The notes under the pieces are model-generated. The model saw only the letters and a list, made by a program, of their open reading frames with translations. It was not told the origin of the DNA and did no database searches. A DNA stretch of 64,000 nucleotides from VRUE01 sp963727465 (GTDB lineage: Bacteria > Actinomycetota > Thermoleophilia > Solirubrobacterales > 70-9), in contig CAVSGL010000004.1 of assembly GCA_963727465.1 (NCBI GenBank), positions 92,421-156,420 on the forward strand. The letters are read 5' to 3'. The position numbers and the translations under genes were made by a program. Positions 1 through 8,051 of the stretch are shown here, one piece after another (the first letter of the stretch is position 1; the number at the start of each line of letters is the position of its first letter).

Positions 1-800
1 ACCGTGCCGCCGAGCGCGTTCTTGATCTGCTTGATCTCCGCCAGCGAGGTGTGGACCGCGGCCATCCGCCGGCCGCCCCCGATCTCGACGTTGAGGCTCG
101 TCTGGGGAGCCGGGATCAGCTCGTCGATCAGCAGGCCGGCGACCTCGCGCGAGCGGTCGAGCAGGCCGCCCAGCTTGCGCGGGTGCAGCACCGTGTCGAC
201 GCCGGCCCGGGCCGCTCCGGCCAGCGCCGCGAGCCGCTCGTGCTCGTGCTCCGGCTCCTCGGCCTCGCCGGCGAACGCCTCCAGCACGCCCTTGGAGCCG
301 GGGGCGGGATCGGGCTCGGCGTCGAGGATCACGGTGGTCACCGAGTTGCCGCTGACCCCGTCGACGAGGCTGTGGTGGACCTTGGTCGCCAGCGCCCAGC
401 CGCCGTCGGCGAAGCCGTCGAGCAGGACGGTCTCCCAGAGCGGGTGGGCGCGGTCGAGACGGTGCGAGTAGAAGTCCCCGAGCCAATCGAGCAGCTCCGC
501 TTCGTCCCCCGGCGCCGGCAGCGTCGCCCGGCGCACGTGGTTGGCGATGTCGAAGCCCGGGTCGGAGACCCAGTGCGGCCAGGAGAGCCTGCCGGTGCGC
601 GGCGAGGAGAGCCGGCGGCGGAAGCGCGGCAGGAGCTGGAGGCGCTCGTCGAGCAGCTCGCGCACCTGCGCCAGGGTCGGCGTGCCCCCGTCCGGGAGCG
701 GGTCGAAGAGCATCGCCCAGCCGACGTGCATGTGGGCGGACTCGTCGCCCTCCTCGAGCTCGAGGAACGTCGCGTCCAGGGGCGTCAGCTGCTCCTCCAT
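1..800 (-). CDS. Wax ester synthase / diacylglycerol acyltransferase (WS/DGAT), partial
   Basis: Runs off the left edge of the window, so only about the N-terminal 266 residues are visible. The protein starts MEEQLTPLDATFLELEEG, typical of the family, which opens with a PLDA-type motif. The catalytic HHxxxDG motif is present as HHSLVDG, where the second His acts as general base. The family transfers acyl-CoA to fatty alcohols or diacylglycerol at the membrane or lipid-droplet surface; multiple paralogs are usual in lipid-storing actinobacteria. The start is the first ATG (798-800 on the plus strand reads cat). It points away from the epimerase at 868-1866 in the same direction, 67 bp apart, so the two could be co-transcribed. 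Substrate cannot be inferred. Confidence 0.88.
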   Translation of the reverse strand, partial: MEEQLTPLDATFLELEEGDESAHMHVGWAMLFDPLPDGGTPTLAQVRELLDERLQLLPRFRRRLSSPRTGRLSWPHWVSDPGFDIANHVRRATLPAPGDEAELLDWLGDFYSHRLDRAHPLWETVLLDGFADGGWALATKVHHSLVDGVSGNSVTTVILDAEPDPAPGSKGVLEAFAGEAEEPEHEHERLAALAGAARAGVDTVLHPRKLGGLLDRSREVAGLLIDELIPAPQTSLNVEIGGGRRMAAVHTSLAEIKQIKNALGGT

Positions 801-867
801 GACCCCACGCTACGCCCGCTCCGGCCGGCTGAAATCCGTGCTCGCTACGGATCGGCGATGCGCGCCA

Positions 868-1866
868 CTACTTAGCCCGCACGGCGGCGACCGTTTCGCG
901 CAGGGTCTCGCGGGCGTCGTGGTGGGGCATCCAGCGCAGCTTGCGGCGCGCCCGCGCGGTGTCCATCAGGACCGGGCGGCGCACGGTCTCGATCCAGGCC
1001 GCCTCGGGCGGCAACAGCGGGTAGAAGGGCGCCATCGCCTCGGCGGCGAAGCCGACGGCGAGCTGCGGCGCCGGCACCGAGTGCCAGCCGAGCTCGCGGG
1101 CGAGGTCGGAGACGGTGAGCTCGCCCGGTCCGGCGAGGTTGTAGACGCCGGGCTCGCCGAAGCCGACCGCGGCCGCGGTGAGGGCGGCGGCGACGTCGTC
1201 GTGGTGGACGAGCTGGAAGGGAACGCCGGGATCGGGCAGCACCGGCCGCAGCGAGGGCGCCCTGCCGAGCGCCCAGCGCACCGGCCCCGGCAGCTTCTGG
1301 CCGAGGGCGAGCAGCGGCACCAGCTCGAGCAGCAGCGGCGCCTTGGGGCCGGCGACGATGCAGGGGCGGAAGACGAAGGCCTCGGTCGGCGAACCCTCCA
1401 GCGCCTCCCAGAGCGCCGCCTCGACCTCGGCCTTGTCGGCCGAGTACGGGTGGCGGGCGGTGCCGCGCGTCGGCTCGTCCTCGGTCAGCAGCGAGGGCAG
1501 GTCGCGGTGAAAGCCGTAGGCGGCGACCGACGAGGTGTAGACGAGGCGCTTGGCGCCGGCCGCGACGGCGGCCTCGAAAACGTTGCGCGAGCCGTTCAGG
1601 TTGATCTCGCGGCTCTCCCCCCGGCCGGCGACGATGACGAAGGCGAGGTGGACGACGACGTCCGCCTCGGCGACCAGCGCGTCGACCGCCTCGCGGTCGA
1701 GGATGTCGCCGCGCCGGTATTCGGTCTTCTCCCATCCCTGCGCGCCGAGATCGAACGGCCGCCGCGCCATGCCGATCACCCGCTCGACCTCGGGCGCGCG
1801 CTCGAGCGCCGCGATGAACGATCTGCCGATCTCGCCGGTGGGCCCGGTGACTGCAACGGTGAGCAT
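868..1866 (-). CDS. NAD(P)-dependent epimerase/dehydratase (extended SDR)
   Basis: 332 residues with an N-terminal Rossmann fold: VAVTGPTGEIG near residue 4 fits the TGxxGxxG dinucleotide site. D-I-L-D near 55, VVHLAFV near 71 and a YTSSVAAYG segment near 110 (Ser) with a downstream YSADK (residues ~140-144, YxxxK catalytic pair) complete the extended short-chain dehydrogenase signature. Such enzymes epimerise, dehydrate or reduce nucleotide sugars and other substrates in the cytoplasm; the substrate here is not identifiable. Starts MLTVAVTG. It lies upstream of the WS/DGAT gene on the same strand, so a role in lipid or cell-envelope metabolism is possible but only by proximity. Confidence 0.88.
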   Translation of the reverse strand: MLTVAVTGPTGEIGRSFIAALERAPEVERVIGMARRPFDLGAQGWEKTEYRRGDILDREAVDALVAEADVVVHLAFVIVAGRGESREINLNGSRNVFEAAVAAGAKRLVYTSSVAAYGFHRDLPSLLTEDEPTRGTARHPYSADKAEVEAALWEALEGSPTEAFVFRPCIVAGPKAPLLLELVPLLALGQKLPGPVRWALGRAPSLRPVLPDPGVPFQLVHHDDVAAALTAAAVGFGEPGVYNLAGPGELTVSDLARELGWHSVPAPQLAVGFAAEAMAPFYPLLPPEAAWIETVRRPVLMDTARARRKLRWMPHHDARETLRETVAAVRAK

Positions 1867-2009
1867 CCCGACAATCTTCCCGAAACTGCGGGAACAAAGG
1901 CAACGAGACAGGGATCTGTGTCGCTTTGACCCACAAAGTCGTCATGATTACGCAGGGTTGTCCGATCGGGCAATCAGTTCGTAGTCATTCAGAACCGAGA
2001 GGAGAACTC

Positions 2010-2231
2010 GTGCCAACCCAAGAGATGAGGGCGCTCTGGCATCCCACCAGAGCCCACGTCCTGGAGTCGCTCAAGGTGGCGCCGGCGACCCGGTCGCAGC
2101 TCGTCGAGTCCGCCGGGGCGCCGCTCGCCGAGGTCGCATACCACTGCCGCGCCCTCTGCAACTCCGGCTGCATCAAGCACGCCGATTCGTCCGGCCCCGA
2201 CGCCGACGACCCCCTCTACGAAGCGCTCTGA
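2010..2231 (+). CDS. Small ArsR-like winged-helix DNA-binding protein
   Basis: 73 residues from GTG at 2010, chosen because a GAGAGGAG ribosome-binding site lies just upstream; an upstream in-frame start at 1926 has no such site. The chain reads EMRALWHPTRAHVLESLK, then TRSQLVESAGAPLAEVAYHC, the helix-turn-helix spacing of ArsR-type repressors, with a short C-terminal wing. It ends about 125 bp before the tRNA-Thr/synthetase operon on the same strand, so it could be a local regulator of that operon, an inference from position only. There is no metal-site Cys pair of classical ArsR, although two Cys residues (CRALC) follow the recognition helix. Confidence 0.6.
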   Translation: MPTQEMRALWHPTRAHVLESLKVAPATRSQLVESAGAPLAEVAYHCRALCNSGCIKHADSSGPDADDPLYEAL

Positions 2232-2302
2232 GCCCGCGGCCCAGGCCGCCCCAGCGCACCCCGCGGCGCTCCGCCCCTCCGGTGGACACGACTTGCGTTC
2301 CG

Positions 2303-2332
2303 TTGTTACACTCCAAAATTATTGAATAGTTA
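2303..2332 (+). promoter_or_regulatory. Candidate promoter and inverted repeat upstream of tRNA-Thr
   Basis: In a conspicuously AT-rich pocket, TTGTTA (2303-2308) and TAGTTA (2327-2332) are separated by 18 bp and resemble -35 and -10 boxes. An inverted repeat GAATAG (2324-2329) / CTATTC (2338-2343) overlaps the -10 and could be an operator. Transcription would begin about 15 bp before the tRNA. No terminator is visible between the tRNA and the synthetase gene. Confidence 0.45.
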
Positions 2333-2356
2333 TCTGGCTATTCGATAAATAAATAC

Positions 2357-2429
2357 GCACCAGTACCTCAATCGGTTAGAGGATCGGGTTTGTAAGCCGA
2401 GGATCCGGGTTCGAGCCCCGGCTGGTGCA
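2357..2429 (+). tRNA. tRNA-Thr(UGU), divergent
   Basis: A 73-nt cloverleaf: acceptor GCACCAG/CTGGTGC with discriminator A, D arm CCTC/GAGG with a GG-containing loop, anticodon loop TTTGTAA giving anticodon UGU, 4-nt variable loop, and T arm CCGGG-TTCGAGC-CCCGG. CCA is not encoded. The anticodon stem TCGGG/GCCGA has a G.G mismatch at position 31-39, next to the loop; a normal tRNA-Thr would have a Watson-Crick pair. The variable loop is one nucleotide shorter than usual. The gene sits 25 nt before the start of the ArgRS-like gene with no terminator, so it is likely the leader element of that operon. It may be a normal minor tRNA-Thr or a dedicated biosynthetic tRNA. Confidence 0.85.
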
Positions 2430-2454
2430 TCGGCGCTGGGTTGCGTCGTGGGTT

Positions 2455-4137
2455 ATGGACATCAATCTCTTCGACTACTTCGACGAAGCGGGAGACGGGG
2501 ACGGAGCCCAGTCGCACTGGACCCTGCGCGCGCCCTACCAGCCGGACCGGCGCTACGACCTGATGCTGGTGCCGCTGTCGAAGGAATGGCGCGAGGACGG
2601 CGCCGCGCTGACGGCGCTGGAGAAGGTCGAAGCGCAGCCCTGGGTGGCGGCGGTCGAACGGGGTGAGAAGCACGCCTGGCTGCGCCTCGACGACGAGTGG
2701 GTGGCGCAACGCGGCGCGGCGCTGGAGGAAGGCGACGAGGCGGTCGCCGGCTGTGGGGACGTCGCCGCCGGGCGTAGGTTCGCGCTCAACTTCTGGGACG
2801 CCAACTCGACCAAGGCCCTGCACATCGGCCACCTGCGCAACCTGGCGCTCGGCAACGCGCTCGGCAACGCGCTCGCGGAGGCCGGCGGCGAGGTCGAGCG
2901 CCGCAGCATCATCTGCGACATCGGGCGCAGCATGGGCGAGGCGATGGCCGGGGTCGTGCGCAGCGGCAAGTACCCACAGGCCGCCGGCGAGTCGAATGGG
3001 GTCAAGAGCGACCACTTCGTCGGCTACTGCTACGCCGACTACGTCAGGAACGGGGCTTCCCTCGGGCTCGGATCGGACCACCCCGCGGACTCGCTGACGC
3101 GCGAGGTCGACGTGCAGGAAGACAGCGCCGACGAGCTCCTACAGCGCGTGCTGAACGGCGACCAGGCGGCGCTCGAACTGTGGTCCCAGACCCGGGCCTG
3201 GGTCATCTCCGGCCAGCGCAAGACCCTGGCCCGGCTCGGCATCCACTTCGACCGCGTCTTCTTCGAGTCCGACTTCCTGCCCGAGGTGATCGAACTGACC
3301 GAGCTCGGCCTCCAGGAGGGCACGCTGGAGAAGCGGCCGGACGGCACCGTCGTTTACATGACCGGCCGCGAGGAGCTGGAGGAGATGCCCCTGGTGCGCT
3401 CCGACGGGGTGCCGACCCAGCACATGCGCGCGCTCGCGTACTGGCTGGCGGCGCCCGGCCTCGACGGCACGACCTCGCTCCAGATCTGCGGCCAGGAGTG
3501 GGTCGCCCACATCACCTGCCGCCGCAAGCTGATGGCGGAGCTGGTCCACACCGACAGCGGCAACGGCTTCCACCCCTATCACGACGTCTTCCACGGGATG
3601 GTCGCCAAGGAGCAGGAGAAGATCTCATCGAGCAAGAAGGACGCCCTGCTGATCGACCATCTGGTCGAGTGGGTGGACGAGCAGCTCGAGGCCGATCGCG
3701 AGCGCGCGGCGATGCGCGCCGCGCACCCGTCCGCCGACCGGATCGCGTCGCAGATCGCGCTCGGCTACTTCCTCCTGCCCCCGGCGAACAAGCGGATCGA
3801 CTTCGAGCCGTCGCGGCTGCTCGACGAGGGCGACGCGCTGGGCTGGGACCTGGCCCGGGCGCGGGCCCGCGTCGGCGACGGCGACGGCGCGCAGGCGACC
3901 GCCGAAAACCCCGAGCGCGACCCGGAGTATCGCTTCGCCGTCGTCCAGGCGGAGACGCTCGGTCGCATGATCGGCCGGACCGTGCGCGACTTCGACGTCT
4001 CGCCGCTCGCCCGCTTCGCCTCCCATCTCGCCCGCTGGCAGACCGCGGAGCCCCGCACCCCGCACGTCTCCCGCGTCGTCCACTCGACCCTCGACCGGGC
4101 CGCCCGCAGCCTCGGGCTGGAGGAGGCAGCCGCATGA
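2455..4137 (+). CDS. Arginyl-tRNA synthetase-like class I synthetase paralog
   Basis: 560 residues. The HIGH signature is intact at residues 123-126 within ALHIGHLRNL, close to the HVGHLRN form of ArgRS, and a KMSKS-like lysine motif KISSSKK lies at 389-395. Downstream, GYFLLPPANKRIDFE and the C-terminal helical region resemble the ArgRS catalytic end and DALR anticodon-binding domain. The first ~100 residues do not look like the ordinary ArgRS N-terminal domain. Start chosen at ATG 2455; in-frame codons back to 2425 would overlap the tRNA. Its stop overlaps the next start (ATGA at 4134). In a biosynthetic operon it probably charges a tRNA, perhaps its neighbour, or activates an amino acid; which one is unknown. 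Confidence 0.82.
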   Translation: MDINLFDYFDEAGDGDGAQSHWTLRAPYQPDRRYDLMLVPLSKEWREDGAALTALEKVEAQPWVAAVERGEKHAWLRLDDEWVAQRGAALEEGDEAVAGCGDVAAGRRFALNFWDANSTKALHIGHLRNLALGNALGNALAEAGGEVERRSIICDIGRSMGEAMAGVVRSGKYPQAAGESNGVKSDHFVGYCYADYVRNGASLGLGSDHPADSLTREVDVQEDSADELLQRVLNGDQAALELWSQTRAWVISGQRKTLARLGIHFDRVFFESDFLPEVIELTELGLQEGTLEKRPDGTVVYMTGREELEEMPLVRSDGVPTQHMRALAYWLAAPGLDGTTSLQICGQEWVAHITCRRKLMAELVHTDSGNGFHPYHDVFHGMVAKEQEKISSSKKDALLIDHLVEWVDEQLEADRERAAMRAAHPSADRIASQIALGYFLLPPANKRIDFEPSRLLDEGDALGWDLARARARVGDGDGAQATAENPERDPEYRFAVVQAETLGRMIGRTVRDFDVSPLARFASHLARWQTAEPRTPHVSRVVHSTLDRAARSLGLEEAAA

Positions 4138-6323
4138 AGACGCTGCTGATCGACAACCACGACTCCTACACCTACAACGTCTTCCACCTGCTCGCCGGGG
4201 TCAGCGGCGAGGAGCCGATCGTGGTCGACAACGACGCGGTTTCCTGGCGGGCGCTATCGCGCTGGGACTTCGACGCGATCGTCCTCTCCCCCGGCCCCGG
4301 CAGCCCGCGCCGCTGGCACGACTTCTGCGTCTGCAACGACATCCTCCGCTACAGCGAGATCCCGGTGCTCGGCATCTGCCTCGGCCACCAGGGACTGGGA
4401 CAGATGCTCGCCGGCAAGGTCAACAGCGCGCCGGAAGCGATGCACGGGCGGCTCAGCCGCATCCACCACGAGGACAGCGGCCTCTTCGAGGGGATCCCGC
4501 AGGACTTCCCCGTCGTCCGCTACCACTCGCTGGCGATCACCGACATGGGCCCGGACGGCCACGTCACCGCCTGGGCCGACGACGGCGTCGTGATGGGAAT
4601 CGAACACCGCCGCCGGCCGATGTGGGGCGTGCAGTTCCACCCCGAGTCGGTCGCCACCGAGCACGGCGCCCGCCTGGTCGAGAACTTCTACGGCCTCGCC
4701 CGCCGCCAGCGCTCGCCGCGCTGGCGCGGCGCCAAGCGGCCGCCGGAAACCGCAACCACCGGAGCGCGGTCGAGGTTTTCACCGCTATCCGGAGATAACC
4801 TCGACCGCGCTGGGGAGGATCGCGGGGAGCTGCGGCTGCGCACGCTGCCCGGCGAACCCTCGACCGAGGCGCTGTTCGAACGGCTCTTCGGCGATGCCGA
4901 GCACGCCTTCTGGCTCGACAGCGCCGACGCGCCGACGCGCCTCGCGCAGCGCTCCTTCCTCGGCACCAGCGCCGGCGCGACCCGCTGCGTGCTCGAGTAC
5001 GACGTCGAGTCCGGCACGGCGATCCGCCACGGCGCCGCCGCCGCGACGACCGAGCGCGCCTCGATCTTCGACTTGCTCGACCGCGAGCTCGCAAGGCACG
5101 CGATCGAGCCTCCACCGGCCGACCTCCCGCCCGGACTGATGGGCGGCTTCGTCGGCTACCTCGGCTACGAGCTGAAGGCGGACTGCGGCTCGCCGAACGT
5201 GCATCGGTCGGACATGCCCGATGCCGTGATGATGCTCGCCAACCGCCTCGTCGCCGTCGATCACGTGCGTAGACGGACGCACCTGGTTGCGCTCTGCCAT
5301 GGCGACGAGGCGGAGGCCGAGGCCTGGCTGGACGAGGCGGAGACGGCGGTGCGGGAGATCGTCGCCGACCCGCCGCAGCCGGCCGAACCGCGAGCGCTCG
5401 CCGAGGGCCCGCGGACCGACCGGGTCGAGTTCGACTGCGGCCGCGGCCGCGAGCAGTACCTGGCCGACATCGCCCGCAGCCAGGCCGAACTGGCCGCGGG
5501 AGAGTCGTATGAGGTCTGCCTCACCGACCAGATCTCCACCGACGCCGAACCGGACCCCTTCGACCTCTACCGGCTGCTGCGCCGGCGCAACCCGGCGCCC
5601 TTCGCCGCCTACCTGAAGCTGGGCGAGATGGCGGTCGTCAGCTCCTCGCCCGAGCGCTTCCTCTCGGTCGACCGCGAGCGCCGCGTCGAGGCGCGCCCGA
5701 TCAAGGGCACCAGCCCGCGCTCGGACGACGTCGAGCAGGACGAGGCGCTGCGCGCCGAGCTGACCGAAGACGAGAAGACCTACGCCGAGCACCTGATGAT
5801 CGTCGACCTGCTGCGCAACGACCTCGGTCGCGTCTGCGAGGTCGGCAGCGTCGGCGTGCCGGAGCTGATGATCGTCGAGGACTACGCGACGGTCCACCAG
5901 CTGATCTCGACCGTCAGCGGCGTGCTCGCGCCCGATCGCAGCGCCCCCGAATGCGCCCGCGCCTGCTTCCCCGGCGGCTCGATGACCGGGGCGCCGAAGG
6001 AGCGCACGATGGAGATCATCGACGAGCTCGAGGACGAGGCGCGCGGCGTCTACTCGGGGGCGATCGGGTGGTTCGGGATCGACGGCGCGATGGACCTCAG
6101 CATCGTCATCCGCACGATCGTGATGCGCCCCGGCCGCACGACGATCGGCGCCGGCGGGGCGATCGTGATGCAGTCCGACCCCGAGGACGAGTTCGACGAG
6201 ATCCTGCTCAAGGCGCGGGCGCCGATGGCGACGATCGCCGAGGCGGTGACCGGCTCGCGCTCGCGCGAGGCCTGGTCGGTCGAGCTGGAGCCGCAGCGGC
6301 GGCGGGAGGCCGCGGCAGCGTGA
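4134..6323 (+). CDS. pabAB: Aminodeoxychorismate synthase, PabA-PabB fusion
   Basis: 729 residues. Residues 1-190 are a class I glutamine amidotransferase with nucleophile Cys82 in GICLGHQGLGQ and His169/Glu171 in GVQFHPES. From about 235 on is a chorismate-binding domain; RPIKGTSPR carries the PIKGT lysine that marks aminodeoxychorismate synthases (TrpE has PIAGT), and FPGGSMTGAPKER is the conserved C-terminal motif. The enzyme converts chorismate plus glutamine-derived ammonia to 4-amino-4-deoxychorismate. The GATase-first order matches the fusions used for p-aminophenylalanine-derived antibiotics and folate. A palindromic repeat encodes linker residues 210-226. No lyase (PabC) is adjacent; an ADC-mutase-like gene is, so the product probably goes to secondary metabolism. 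Confidence 0.93.
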   Translation: MKTLLIDNHDSYTYNVFHLLAGVSGEEPIVVDNDAVSWRALSRWDFDAIVLSPGPGSPRRWHDFCVCNDILRYSEIPVLGICLGHQGLGQMLAGKVNSAPEAMHGRLSRIHHEDSGLFEGIPQDFPVVRYHSLAITDMGPDGHVTAWADDGVVMGIEHRRRPMWGVQFHPESVATEHGARLVENFYGLARRQRSPRWRGAKRPPETATTGARSRFSPLSGDNLDRAGEDRGELRLRTLPGEPSTEALFERLFGDAEHAFWLDSADAPTRLAQRSFLGTSAGATRCVLEYDVESGTAIRHGAAAATTERASIFDLLDRELARHAIEPPPADLPPGLMGGFVGYLGYELKADCGSPNVHRSDMPDAVMMLANRLVAVDHVRRRTHLVALCHGDEAEAEAWLDEAETAVREIVADPPQPAEPRALAEGPRTDRVEFDCGRGREQYLADIARSQAELAAGESYEVCLTDQISTDAEPDPFDLYRLLRRRNPAPFAAYLKLGEMAVVSSSPERFLSVDRERRVEARPIKGTSPRSDDVEQDEALRAELTEDEKTYAEHLMIVDLLRNDLGRVCEVGSVGVPELMIVEDYATVHQLISTVSGVLAPDRSAPECARACFPGGSMTGAPKERTMEIIDELEDEARGVYSGAIGWFGIDGAMDLSIVIRTIVMRPGRTTIGAGGAIVMQSDPEDEFDEILLKARAPMATIAEAVTGSRSREAWSVELEPQRRREAAAA
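4763..4811 (+). repeat. Dispersed palindromic element, copy 1 (inside pabAB linker)
   Basis: Perfect 15-bp arms AGCGCGGTCGAGGTT (4763-4777) and AACCTCGACCGCGCT (4797-4811) around a core containing CCGCTATCCGG. Related copies lie at 21345-21389 and 50182-50228. This copy is translated in frame between the amidotransferase and chorismate-binding domains. Confidence 0.9.
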
Positions 6324-6775
6324 ACGTGAGGACGGCGACGGCCGACGACGCGCCGGCCGTGGCGAAGGCGGTCGAAGAGCTGCTGATCGAGCTCGGCGGC
6401 GAGCGGCCCTCGGCGACCGCACTGGAAGAGGCGGTGCGCAAGCTCGCCGGCGACCCGGACGCGGGCGCGCTGCTGCTCGCCGAGGACGACGGCGAGGTGG
6501 TCGGCGTGCTCGCCGCGAGCTGGCAGTACGCGATCCATGTGCCGGGCCGCTACGGCACGATCCAGGACCTCTGGGTCCACCCCGAGTGGCGCAGCCGCTC
6601 GCTCGGCCGCGAGCTGATCATGGCCCTGGTCCGCGAGGCAACCGAGGCCGGCGTGCCGCGCCTGGAGGTCGGGCTGCCGCAGGAGAGCTTCGCCCAGCTC
6701 GGGGCGACCGAACGCTTCTACCGCGAGAACGACTTCAAGCCGCTCGGCCCGCGCATGCGGAGGCTGCTGCGATGA
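6320..6775 (+). CDS. GNAT-family N-acyltransferase
   Basis: 151 residues, start GTG 6320 overlapping the pabAB stop by 4 bp. The fold is visible from IQDLWVHPEWRSRSLGRELI around residues 75-95 (acyl-CoA pyrophosphate loop R-S-x-x-L-G-R, a variant of Q/RxxGxG/A) and a C-terminal ATERFYRENDFKPLG, the usual GNAT end motif. GNATs move acetyl or other acyl groups to amines; the adjacent deacetylase-like gene suggests a transient N-acyl protection step. Because the operon has a synthetase and a tRNA, an aminoacyl-tRNA donor is an alternative, since some tRNA-dependent transferases share this fold. Substrate unknown. Confidence 0.85.
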   Translation: MNVRTATADDAPAVAKAVEELLIELGGERPSATALEEAVRKLAGDPDAGALLLAEDDGEVVGVLAASWQYAIHVPGRYGTIQDLWVHPEWRSRSLGRELIMALVREATEAGVPRLEVGLPQESFAQLGATERFYRENDFKPLGPRMRRLLR

Positions 6776-7758
6776 GCGTTGAGCTGTTGATGGTCGAGCA
6801 GCGCGGCGGCCACCGCGACGGGCCGGCCTGGATCCTCGAAGGCGGCAGGCGGCTGCCGGGGATGGACGACCGGCGGCGGATCGCCGAGCTGCGCAACGGG
6901 CTCGTCTGCCACGCCCGGGTGCGCTCGATCGAGGCCGCGGCCGCCACCGAGGAGGTCGAGCGGGCGCTCGCCGAGCTGCACGAGCGCGAGTACCTGGCGG
7001 CCCTGAAGGGGGTGCGGACGGAGGAGCCGGTGACGATCCCGGAGCTGGCGGCGCCCGGCCTGCCCCCGGACGTCCCGGTCACCGCCGGCCTCGTCGCCGC
7101 CGCCCACGAGGGCGTGCGCACGGCGATCAGCGCCGCCGCCCACGTGGCCGAGGGCGCGCGCTTCGCCTACGCGCTCTGCCGGCCTCCGGGCCATCACGCC
7201 GGCCCGGGCTGGTTCGCCGGCTACTGCTACCTCAACTCGGCCGCGGCGGCTGCCTGGACGCTGCGCGAAGGCGGCCTCGGGCCGGTCGGCATCCTCGACC
7301 TCGACCTGCACTACCCGAACGGGACCGCGGCGATCGTCGCCGGCATGGAGGACGTCCGCCTGCACTCGCTGCACGCCTGGCCGGTGACCAACGTCGCCGC
7401 CGGCACGGTGACGCCGAGCAACGAACGCGAGCGCGCGGTCGAGTTCAGCCGCAGCCCCGGCCCCGCCACCTACCTCGACGCGGTCGGCCGCTCGATCTCG
7501 GCGCTCGCCGCGGATTGCGAGTCGCTGGTCCTCTCGCTCGGCTACGACACGGTCGCGGGCGACCCGCACGGGAGCTGGACCCTGGCGCCGACGGTCTTCG
7601 CCGGCATCGGGCGGCTGCTCGCCGCCGCGGACCGGCCGGTCTGCATCGTCCAGGAGGGCGGCTACGCGCTGCACACGCTGGCCGCGTGCAGCTACGCCTT
7701 CGCCGCCGGGCTGCTCGACGAGGCACGCGAGGAGGCCGTCGCGGAGGTGCTGCTGTGA
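6772..7758 (+). CDS. Histone deacetylase-like (acetylpolyamine amidohydrolase) family protein
   Basis: 328 residues, start ATG overlapping the GNAT stop (ATGA). Catalytic features of the arginase/deacetylase fold are present: RPPGHHAGPG with tandem His141/His142, zinc ligands Asp178 and His180 in DLDLHYPNGT (canonical DxDxHxGNGT, here YPNGT), and a third ligand Asp259 in LGYDTVAGDPHG. Bacterial members hydrolyse N-acetyl or other amide bonds on small amines. Being coupled to a GNAT suggests protect/deprotect chemistry on an amino group of the product, an inference from context. An active hydrolase is likely because the metal ligands are intact. Confidence 0.87.
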   Translation: MSVELLMVEQRGGHRDGPAWILEGGRRLPGMDDRRRIAELRNGLVCHARVRSIEAAAATEEVERALAELHEREYLAALKGVRTEEPVTIPELAAPGLPPDVPVTAGLVAAAHEGVRTAISAAAHVAEGARFAYALCRPPGHHAGPGWFAGYCYLNSAAAAAWTLREGGLGPVGILDLDLHYPNGTAAIVAGMEDVRLHSLHAWPVTNVAAGTVTPSNERERAVEFSRSPGPATYLDAVGRSISALAADCESLVLSLGYDTVAGDPHGSWTLAPTVFAGIGRLLAAADRPVCIVQEGGYALHTLAACSYAFAAGLLDEAREEAVAEVLL

Positions 7759-8051
7759 GCCAGGACGGCCTCGCGCCCCACCGCGACCGGCTCGACCGGC
7801 TCGACGACGAGATCGCCAGGCTGCTCGGCGAGCGTTTCGAGGTCTGCCGGGAGATCGCCCGCTACAAGCTCGAGCACGAGATCCCGATGATGCAGCCGCA
7901 CCGGGTCGACGCGGTCCGCGAGCGCTACCTCTCGCGCGGCGAGCAGGCGAAGCTGCCGGCCGAGTTCAGCGCTGAGCTGTTCGAGCTGCTGATCGCCGCC
8001 ACCTGCAAGGAGGAGGACGAGCTGATGGCCGCGCTGGAGGCGAAGAAATGA
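7755..8051 (+). CDS. Chorismate mutase-type protein, probable 4-amino-4-deoxychorismate mutase
   Basis: 98 residues, start GTG overlapping the previous stop (GTGA). It is a single AroQ-type helical domain: RLDRLDDEIARLLGERFEVC, then IARYKLEHEIPMMQPHRV, with the arginines and the K at YKLEH that bind the carboxylates in the family. Small CM_2 proteins next to PabAB in chloramphenicol and pristinamycin clusters convert 4-amino-4-deoxychorismate to 4-amino-4-deoxyprephenate. Here the same pairing supports that role over ordinary chorismate mutase. The dehydrogenase and aminotransferase needed to reach p-aminophenylalanine are not in this operon and would have to come from elsewhere. Confidence 0.82.
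   Translation: MSQDGLAPHRDRLDRLDDEIARLLGERFEVCREIARYKLEHEIPMMQPHRVDAVRERYLSRGEQAKLPAEFSAELFELLIAATCKEEDELMAALEAKK

Noticed and set aside
2425..2455. Earlier start codons for the ArgRS-like gene
   Set aside because: They would place the coding sequence inside the tRNA's acceptor end.
4134..6323. Anthranilate or isochorismate (PhzE/TrpE-like) synthase
   Set aside because: The PIKGT lysine and the amidotransferase-first order mark aminodeoxychorismate synthase.
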